The translations under genes were made by a program, and so were the position numbers. Below the pieces are notes generated by a model. That model was not told the DNA's origin. It saw only the letters and a list, made by a program, of their open reading frames with translations, and did not search any database. This document shows, one piece after another, positions 6,721-11,044 of a stretch of 11,044 nucleotides of DNA. Source of the DNA: Gammaproteobacteria bacterium (GTDB lineage: Bacteria > Pseudomonadota > Gammaproteobacteria > Pseudomonadales > GM7GCV1); the NCBI GenBank assembly GCA_030830945.1, contig JAURLY010000257.1:1-11044 (forward strand), written 5' to 3'. Numbering within the stretch: position 1 is the stretch's first letter; each line of letters starts with the position of its first letter.

Positions 6721-8001
6721 TTATAAGGTTTTGAAAATATCGTCGGCCTTCTGCAAGGTCGTATCCAGATCCGATTGTGAGTGTGCCGCGGACATAAAGG
6801 CTGCTTCAAAAGAAGCAGGGGCCAAATAAACACCTGCGTCGATCATACGATGGAAAAAACTTTTAAATTGATCGTCATTGCAAGCCATAACCTGCTGGTA
6901 ATTGGTGATTTTTTCTTCAGCAGAAAAAAAGAAACCAAACATACTGCCGGCCTGGTTGGTTGTCAGGGGAATGCCATGATTTTTTGCCGAATCGGCAAGC
7001 CCAGACATAAGGTAAGTAACCTTCTTCTCCAAAGATTCATAGAAGCCTTCAGACTGAATCAATTTCAGTGTGGTTAGGCCCGCGACCATTGCAACTGGAT
7101 TTCCAGACAGCGTACCAGCTTGGTAAACAGGGCCTAGAGGCGAGATGTGTTCCATAATTTCGCGCTTGCCACCGAAGGCGCCTACAGGCATGCCCCCACC
7201 TACCACTTTGCCCAGGCATGTTAGATCTGGATTGATGTTATAGCGTTTCTGGGCGCCGCCTTCACTTACACGGAACCCGGTCATTACTTCATCGAAAATT
7301 AGAACTGCGCCATGTTTGGTGCACTCTTCTCGTAGTGTTTCGAGAAAGCCGGGCTCTGGAGGTATGCAATTCATATTGCCGGCGACGGGCTCAACAATGA
7401 CGCAAGCGATTTGATCGCCCTGCTCGGCAAAAGTGGTTTTTACTGATTCGGGATCATTGAATGTCAGTGTCAGTGTGTGTTCGGCAATGGCTGCGGGCAC
7501 CCCGGGTGAACTGGGCACGCCAAAGGTGAGTGCACCAGAACCTGCCTTGACTAGCAGGGAATCTGAGTGACCGTGATAGCAGCCTTCAAATTTGATAATT
7601 TTGTCCCGGCCGGTATAACCGCGAGCGAGTCTCAAGGCACTCATGGTGGCTTCGGTTCCCGAGCTCACCATTCGAACCAGCTCAATGCTGGGAACGAGCT
7701 TGCATATTTCCTTGGCAACTTCGGACTCGATTGCTGTAGGGGCACCAAAACTGAGGCCAGAATTGATCGTTTCGCCGACAGCCGAGATGACATCTTGGTG
7801 AGCATGGCCAAGGATCATGGGCCCCCAGGAAAGCACGTAGTCGATATATTTTTTTCCATCGACATCGAAAAGATATGCGCCCTCTGCCTGCTCAAAAAAT
7901 ATTGGTGTTCCTCCCACAGCACGGAAAGCACGTACCGGTGAATTCACACCGCCAGGGATATATTTTTGGGCCTGCTCGAAAAGCTTTTCTGAATTACTCA
8001 T
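6721..8001 (-). CDS. hemL: Glutamate-1-semialdehyde 2,1-aminomutase
   Basis: HemL converts glutamate-1-semialdehyde into 5-aminolevulinate, the committed precursor of heme in the C5 pathway, using PLP or PMP in the cytoplasm. The protein has 426 residues, the same as the E. coli enzyme. It opens with a typical [23 protein letters not shown] segment (residues 4-26). Visible active-site features are SSGTEA (113-118), YHGHSD (142-147), the PLP-ring aspartate D237 in FDEVMTGFR, and the Schiff-base lysine K265 in [26 protein letters not shown] follows at 296-305. The gene begins 30 bases after the hemJ stop and ends 15 bases before the kinase gene, so the three probably form one operon. The 30-base leader contains AATACAACCCAT, also found just before hemJ. 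The ribosome site is weak. Confidence 0.97.
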   Translation of the reverse strand: MSNSEKLFEQAQKYIPGGVNSPVRAFRAVGGTPIFFEQAEGAYLFDVDGKKYIDYVLSWGPMILGHAHQDVISAVGETINSGLSFGAPTAIESEVAKEICKLVPSIELVRMVSSGTEATMSALRLARGYTGRDKIIKFEGCYHGHSDSLLVKAGSGALTFGVPSSPGVPAAIAEHTLTLTFNDPESVKTTFAEQGDQIACVIVEPVAGNMNCIPPEPGFLETLREECTKHGAVLIFDEVMTGFRVSEGGAQKRYNINPDLTCLGKVVGGGMPVGAFGGKREIMEHISPLGPVYQAGTLSGNPVAMVAGLTTLKLIQSEGFYESLEKKVTYLMSGLADSAKNHGIPLTTNQAGSMFGFFFSAEEKITNYQQVMACNDDQFKSFFHRMIDAGVYLAPASFEAAFMSAAHSQSDLDTTLQKADDIFKTL

Positions 8002-8008
8002 AAATCTG

Positions 8009-8020
8009 ATGGGTTGTATT
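8009..8020 (-). repeat. 12-base element before hemL, copy 1
   Basis: The minus strand reads AATACAACCCAT, ending seven bases before the hemL ATG. An identical copy lies just before the preferred hemJ start. It is not a Shine-Dalgarno sequence. In an 11 kb window a chance repeat of this length is expected, so only the shared location makes it notable. Confidence 0.4.
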
Positions 8021-8031
8021 GGATGTTCGGG

Positions 8032-8457
8032 TTAGAAAGGTTTAACGACAGCAAGGATAACAATGGCGACAAGTGCAATGACAGGTGCTTCGTTAAACCA
8101 GCGAAAATAGAGATGTGATTTTGTATTTCTGTTTTCTGCGAAAGCTAAAAGATGTCTTTTACAGAGCAGGTGATATATCACCAAAAGGACCACGATGGCC
8201 AACTTGGCATGCATCCAGCCCATCGAAAGATACGCAGGATTAATAATAATCATGCCTATTCCCAAGGCTATTGTTGCCATCATGGAAGGATTGGCAATGC
8301 CCCGGTATAGCTTCCGTTCCATTATCTTAAAACGTTCAATGCTAACTTCATCTTCAGCCATAGCGTGATAAACAAACAGCCGTGGCAAATAAAAAAGTGC
8401 CGCAAACCAGCAGATTACGGCAATAATATGGAAGCTTTTAAGCCAAAGTAGAGTCAT
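8032..8457 (-). CDS. hemJ: HemJ-type protoporphyrinogen IX oxidase (UPF0093)
   Basis: HemJ oxidises protoporphyrinogen IX to protoporphyrin IX at the inner membrane, a late heme step in bacteria lacking HemY or HemG. From ATG 8457 the protein has 141 residues, the usual size, with four membrane segments near 5-26, 59-78, 84-98 and 124-138. The two residues regarded as essential are visible: the histidine in KSFHIIAVICWFAALFYLPR (H10) and the lysine in GWMHAK (K85, with H83). The frame stays open to an ATG at 8538, adding 27 polar residues. I prefer 8457 because it places the conserved histidine at position 10, as in homologues, and neither start has a clear ribosome site. The gene is 30 bases upstream of hemL and divergent from argC. 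CopD-like annotations of this family refer to the same fold. Confidence 0.87.
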   Translation of the reverse strand: MTLLWLKSFHIIAVICWFAALFYLPRLFVYHAMAEDEVSIERFKIMERKLYRGIANPSMMATIALGIGMIIINPAYLSMGWMHAKLAIVVLLVIYHLLCKRHLLAFAENRNTKSHLYFRWFNEAPVIALVAIVILAVVKPF

Positions 8458-8459
8458 AT

Positions 8460-8471
8460 ATGGGTTGTATT
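8460..8471 (-). repeat. 12-base element before hemJ, copy 2
   Basis: The same AATACAACCCAT on the minus strand ends two bases before the preferred hemJ ATG at 8457. If the longer hemJ frame were used it would instead be coding sequence. A function is not established. Confidence 0.4.
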
Positions 8472-8516
8472 CGCTGTGTTGGATTTTTTGCTGCGCCATT
8501 CTAACAGGTTGTTGTT

Positions 8517-8544
8517 TTGTTATTTTGCGCTGCAACATTATGAT
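8517..8544 (+). promoter_or_regulatory. Candidate argC promoter
   Basis: TTGTTA (8517-8522) and TATGAT (8539-8544) are spaced by 16 bases, matching four and five of six consensus positions. Transcription would begin near 8551, about 40 bases before the GTG start. The hexamers lie over the divergent hemJ leader. A 10-base palindrome GTTTATAAAC follows at 8579-8588. No convincing ArgR box was found. Confidence 0.3.
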
Positions 8545-8591
8545 GGCAGCTTATTTCATGTATTTAGAATAAACACAGGTTTATAAACTAA

Positions 8592-9629
8592 GTGATCAGA
8601 ATTGCGATTATCGGAGGCACCGGATACACAGGTGTCGAGCTTTTAAGATTGTTGGCGCAACACTCCCAGGCTGAAGTCTGTGCGATTAGTTCGCGTGCAG
8701 AAGCGGGTAGGCCGGTGGCTGACCTTTTTCCCAATCTTCGAGGTCACTACGACCTGTGCTTTTGTGATCCCGCTGATGTGGATTATTCAAAAATAGATTT
8801 GGTGTTTTTTGCTACACCTCATGGAGTTGCCCAGGCCAGCATGGTTGATGTTTTGGCCTCCGGAGCCAGGGTCGTCGACTTGTCGGCAGATTTCAGGATC
8901 AGGGATCAGAAGGTCTGGGAAGACTGGTATGGTCAGGATCATCAGTGTCCTGAGTTAATTCCTGAGGCGGTTTATGGGCTGCCAGAGGTTAATCGTGAAC
9001 AAATAGCCCATGCGCGCTTAGTGGCCTGTCCGGGTTGTTACCCAACGGGTATTCAAATCGGCTTGAAGCCGTTGCTGGAAGTGTCCGGATTGATAGATCT
9101 TAAAACGATTGTCGCCAGTAGCGCTTCAGGAGCGACGGGTGCAGGTAGGCAGGCAAAAATAGATTTTCTGCTGACCGAGATTAGTGACAGTTTTAAGGCA
9201 TATGCCGTCAATGGCCACAGACATTTACCTGAGCTTGAGCAGGGTTTGACGGATATATGTGGGCAGCCTGTCGAGTTGACATTCGTGCCGCATTTATTGC
9301 CTATAAGCAGGGGCATACTTTCGACTATCTATGTCGATTTGCTGGATGCTTCGGAAAATGATTTCCAAAAACTATTTGAGGATGCTTTTGCTCATGAGCC
9401 TTTTGTCGATGTCTTACCTTCTGGGGATCAGCCGACACTAAGAAGCGTAAAAGGGAGTAATATGTGCCGTATAGGTATCGTGCGACCGCAGGGCAGGAAC
9501 AAGCTTGTTATCACAGTCGCCGAGGATAATTTGACCAAAGGTGCCTCTGGTCAAGCGATACAGAACATGAATATCATGTTTGGAATAAACGAAGCTGAAG
9601 GTCTTGCATCCGTTGCTTTGATGCCCTGA
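8592..9629 (+). CDS. argC: N-acetyl-gamma-glutamyl-phosphate reductase
   Basis: ArgC performs the NADPH-dependent reduction of N-acetylglutamyl phosphate to the semialdehyde, the third step of arginine synthesis, in the cytoplasm. The protein has 345 residues. The NAD(P)-binding motif [14 protein letters not shown] lies at 8-21, VDLSADFR at 95-102, and the catalytic cysteine C149 in ACPGCYPTG, followed by the [11 protein letters not shown] loop (176-186), NGHRH (207-211) and the C-terminal block [15 protein letters not shown] (311-325). The start is GTG at 8592. A TAA stop directly precedes it in frame, and any later start would remove the nucleotide-binding motif. A CAGG lies 12 bases upstream, a rather distant ribosome site. 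The gene diverges from hemJ and is followed after 44 bases by the coiled-coil membrane protein gene. Confidence 0.97.
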   Translation: MIRIAIIGGTGYTGVELLRLLAQHSQAEVCAISSRAEAGRPVADLFPNLRGHYDLCFCDPADVDYSKIDLVFFATPHGVAQASMVDVLASGARVVDLSADFRIRDQKVWEDWYGQDHQCPELIPEAVYGLPEVNREQIAHARLVACPGCYPTGIQIGLKPLLEVSGLIDLKTIVASSASGATGAGRQAKIDFLLTEISDSFKAYAVNGHRHLPELEQGLTDICGQPVELTFVPHLLPISRGILSTIYVDLLDASENDFQKLFEDAFAHEPFVDVLPSGDQPTLRSVKGSNMCRIGIVRPQGRNKLVITVAEDNLTKGASGQAIQNMNIMFGINEAEGLASVALMP

Positions 9630-9662
9630 CTGGCAGTGCTTAATACGTAAGTGCTAATTATT

Positions 9663-9669
9663 AAGGTGG
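9663..9669 (+). promoter_or_regulatory. Ribosome binding site of the coiled-coil protein gene
   Basis: AAGGTGG lies four bases before ATG 9674 and only one base before the in-frame GTG 9671. Its AAGG core is seven bases from the ATG, which therefore decides the start in favour of 9674. Confidence 0.6.
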
Positions 9670-9673
9670 TGTG

Positions 9674-10405
9674 ATGACTTTCCTAAAGAACGGCATTCAT
9701 TATGAAAAGGCCTACGTAGTTCGGGTCAGCAGAACCCAGCGGATATTGAGAGCTTTTGGGGTTCTGTTCCTTTTGGTTTTGCTGCCAGCAGCAACCTTCC
9801 TGACAACAAATTATTATCTTGGCATTGAGTCCCGAAAACTTGCTGCACAGTTAGATCAGCAAAACTTGTTATTGGTAGAGTTGCGTCGGCAGATTGGCGA
9901 GGTTGAGCAGAAGGCAGCAAATGCCGAAATGGCTTCGGAAATAGATCGAAACTCAATGGAGCAGTTGCGCCAGGAAATTCTACAGTCAGAGGAGCAGATT
10001 CAGCTGCTTGATCAGCAAATCAGCTTTTATCAGTCCCTCATGGACCCCAGCCCTCAACAGCGCGGCGTGTATTTGGAATCCCTGGATATCAAGCCGGCAA
10101 CTTCTGAGGGTGAGTATCAGTACAATATTATTGTTGCGCAGAGATCTTCCAATCATCAACGGGTGTCAGGATATGTCAATCTGCAGCTTATTGGGGCCAA
10201 TGAAGGTGAATTGAGTCAAACTATTTCACTTGCCGAGTTGACAGAAGATCAGGACACGCTACCTTTGGGGTTCAAATTTTTTCAACAGCTCGACGGTAAT
10301 ATTCGATTACCAGAAGGTTTCATTCCAGCCAGGGTGCGAGTCGTCGTACAAATTAATGGGGACAATGTGCCCAGTGTTGATGAAACTTACGAATGGAATT
10401 CCTGA
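9674..10405 (+). CDS. Single-pass coiled-coil membrane protein (DUF6776-like)
   Basis: The protein has 243 residues from ATG 9674. A basic cytoplasmic tail (1-25) is followed by one transmembrane segment (about 26-48), a long heptad-like coiled coil rich in Q, E and L (about 51-120), and a C-terminal region (about 129-243) with alternating hydrophobic strands such as VSGYVNLQLIGANEG and ARVRVVVQ. The pattern LGFKFFQQLDGNIRLPEGFIPA (198-219) is, in my recollection, conserved in the DUF6776 group found between argC and bactofilin genes. The tail / membrane / coiled coil / beta-domain layout resembles MreC, but I see no sequence similarity. The gene ends 27 bases before the bactofilin ATG and is probably cotranscribed with it. 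A role in anchoring or directing the bactofilin polymer is an inference from position and architecture; no enzymatic motif is present. Confidence 0.72.
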   Translation: MTFLKNGIHYEKAYVVRVSRTQRILRAFGVLFLLVLLPAATFLTTNYYLGIESRKLAAQLDQQNLLLVELRRQIGEVEQKAANAEMASEIDRNSMEQLRQEILQSEEQIQLLDQQISFYQSLMDPSPQQRGVYLESLDIKPATSEGEYQYNIIVAQRSSNHQRVSGYVNLQLIGANEGELSQTISLAELTEDQDTLPLGFKFFQQLDGNIRLPEGFIPARVRVVVQINGDNVPSVDETYEWNS

Positions 10406-10419
10406 TCTCCACAGCGATT

Positions 10420-10423
10420 GAGG
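10420..10423 (+). promoter_or_regulatory. Ribosome binding site of the bactofilin gene
   Basis: GAGG ends nine bases before ATG 10433. It rules against the in-frame TTG at 10418, which lies directly on top of it. Confidence 0.55.
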
Positions 10424-10432
10424 TTAATAACT

Positions 10433-10888
10433 ATGTTTGGGTCAAAAAAATCTACAAGTAGCACGCGAGGAGTGGAGACACTGATTGCACGTAATACCGC
10501 TATTGAAGGGACTGTTAAGTTTACCGGTGCCTTGACTATTGAAGGCAAGGTCAAAGGGGATGTTGTATCGGAAAGCGACAAAGATTCGGTAGTTCGTATC
10601 ACTTCTGACGGGCGAGTTGCAGGCGAAGTTCGATCGCCAGATGTCATTATTAATGGCCATGTAAAAGGCGATGTTTATGCCAGTGGGCAGCTGGTGTTGG
10701 CGTCTGATGCCGTCGTTGATGGCAATGTCCACTATAACCTGATTGAAATGGAAAAAGGCGCCCAGATTAACGGTAATATAATTCATTCTTCGCCCAGCCA
10801 AAACTCTGGTTCCGAGACAAGTTTTCGTGAAGCCAAGCGAATAAAGCCGGATGATGCAGCCAAACAACACGAACTTGCTGCAGGCTAA
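10433..10888 (+). CDS. Bactofilin (polymer-forming cytoskeletal protein)
   Basis: The protein has 151 residues from ATG 10433. The bactofilin domain (PF04519) spans about 14-118 and shows the repeating right-handed beta-helix turns: IEGTV, IEGKVKGDV, VAGEV, INGHVKGDV, VDGNV and INGNI. Bactofilins assemble without nucleotide into filaments, usually under the inner membrane, where they position cell-wall enzymes. The N-terminus MFGSKKSTSS resembles the short MF-plus-lysine membrane-targeting sequence known for other bactofilins. The tail (119-151) is polar and likely disordered, as is usual. A GAGG ribosome site supports this ATG over the upstream TTG at 10418. The gene follows the coiled-coil membrane protein gene by 27 bases and precedes erpA. 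The older CcmA name for this family should not be confused with the heme exporter subunit. Confidence 0.93.
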   Translation: MFGSKKSTSSTRGVETLIARNTAIEGTVKFTGALTIEGKVKGDVVSESDKDSVVRITSDGRVAGEVRSPDVIINGHVKGDVYASGQLVLASDAVVDGNVHYNLIEMEKGAQINGNIIHSSPSQNSGSETSFREAKRIKPDDAAKQHELAAG

Positions 10889-10912
10889 TACTTGACCAAA
10901 ATACTCGGATAA
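10888..10912 (+). promoter_or_regulatory. IscR type 1 operator upstream of erpA
   Basis: The 25-base stretch opens ATACTTGACCAAAA and closes TACTCGGATAA. Against the published IscR type 1 pattern (ATASYYGAC, then a WWW centre, then AGTCRRSTAT) I count 21 of 25 positions matching, with both half-sites recognisable. The first base is the last base of the bactofilin stop codon. TTGACC at 10892-10897 can also serve as a -35 hexamer, with GAAAAT at 10916-10921 as a weak -10 after 18 bases. In E. coli, [2Fe-2S]-IscR represses erpA (yadR) from a type 1 site, so site and target agree. This implies erpA has its own promoter and rises under Fe-S demand. Confidence 0.8.
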
Positions 10913-10919
10913 TGGGAAA

Positions 10920-10944
10920 ATTGGGCAATACCCAATGAATTTTT
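10920..10944 (+). terminator. Hairpin with T-run in the erpA leader (weak terminator or leader structure)
   Basis: ATTGGG (10920-10925) and CCCAAT (10931-10936) form a perfect six-pair stem with a five-base CAATA loop. After GAA comes a run of five T residues (10940-10944). The stem is short with only three G:C pairs, so it would be a weak intrinsic terminator. It could end part of the bactofilin transcript, or act within the erpA leader because it lies downstream of the IscR site and only six bases before the erpA ATG. Confidence 0.4.
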
Positions 10945-10950
10945 CTATGT

Positions 10951-11044
10951 ATGTCTAGCCCCGAGGTTTTTACACCTAATTCAGCTCTACTTAGTGTGAC
11001 TGACAATGCTGTCCGCAAGGTTAAGTCACTTATCGAAGAAGAAG
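10951..11044 (+). CDS. erpA: Iron-sulfur cluster insertion protein ErpA, 5' part only
   Basis: Thirty-one codons are visible before the window ends. The segment reads MSSPEVFTPNSALLSVTDNA then VRKVKSLIEEE, closely matching the start of ErpA, including the TDxAxxKVKSLI block. ErpA is an A-type carrier that delivers Fe-S clusters to apo-enzymes, including those of isoprenoid synthesis. The cluster-binding cysteines lie in the later part of the family and are not in view. The start at 10951 is set by the homology. There is no Shine-Dalgarno sequence, and a T-rich stretch precedes the start. Another ATG four bases upstream (10947) opens a three-codon frame ending TAG across the erpA start. The IscR site upstream and the usual place of erpA after argC and bactofilin genes support the call. 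Confidence 0.88.
   Translation, partial: MSSPEVFTPNSALLSVTDNAVRKVKSLIEEE

Noticed and set aside
6159..7941. Plus-strand frames opposite the kinase and hemL genes, up to 124 codons
   Set aside because: They lie antisense to well-conserved genes, lack ribosome sites and domain similarity, and reflect codon bias of the real genes.
8458..8538. 27-residue N-terminal extension of HemJ from ATG 8538
   Set aside because: It is polar, has no ribosome site and would shift the conserved first-helix histidine away from its usual position near residue 10.
8560..8588. Possible ArgR box and GTTTATAAAC palindrome before argC
   Set aside because: The A/T-rich stretch lacks the paired TGAAT/ATTCA half-sites of an ArgR box; the 10-base palindrome is too short to interpret alone.
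9635..9659. Direct repeat AGTGCT(T)AAT in the gap after argC, and a CTTA/TAAG mini-stem
   Set aside because: The repeats are about ten bases and imperfect, and the stem is only four pairs without a T-run, so neither supports a terminator or operator.
10418..10432. TTG start giving a five-residue longer bactofilin
   Set aside because: The TTG sits on the GAGG ribosome site that serves ATG 10433, and the MFGSKK start fits the family.

Overview
The window looks like a chromosomal housekeeping segment from a gammaproteobacterium of moderate G+C. The block argC - coiled-coil DUF6776-type protein - bactofilin - erpA is, from memory, the same order seen in pseudomonads and their marine relatives. 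The DUF2333 protein, HemJ, HemL and the paired imelysin/di-heme oxidoreductase also fit that group. A marine Cellvibrionales-like or related lineage is a reasonable guess, but the sequence does not fix the genus. No mobile element, tRNA, rRNA or CRISPR array was seen, and no stretch longer than about 300 bases lacks a gene.

Left third (1-4062, minus strand). A DsbD/ScsB-family disulfide reductase is followed by an imelysin-like periplasmic protein and then a di-heme oxidoreductase (DUF1111) that runs off the left edge. The last two genes are joined by a TAATG stop/start overlap. A Fur-box-like sequence lies between plausible -35 and -10 hexamers just upstream of the imelysin gene, so this looks like an iron-repressed operon that starts inside the window.

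Centre left (4063-5719, plus strand). Divergent from the disulfide reductase is a PCu(A)C copper chaperone with the full H-x10-M-x21-H-x-M copper motif and a natural four-histidine C-terminus. A DUF2333 membrane protein follows 15 bases later, and its stop overlaps that of the convergent next gene.

Centre right (5716-8457, minus strand). hemJ, hemL and a PfkB-type sugar/nucleoside kinase are tightly spaced and probably form one transcript. This puts two heme-pathway enzymes (HemL early, HemJ late) in one unit.

Right (8592-11044, plus strand). argC starts with GTG. It is followed by a single-pass coiled-coil protein, a bactofilin and the first 31 codons of erpA. A 25-base match to the IscR type 1 operator lies immediately before erpA and overlaps the last base of the bactofilin stop codon, suggesting Fe-S-responsive control.

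I see no obviously new defence or mobile system. The observations most worth checking are the two metal-responsive control sites (Fur and IscR), the ScsB-like reductase facing a copper chaperone, the bactofilin with its coiled-coil membrane partner, and a 12-base element repeated in front of both hemJ and hemL.
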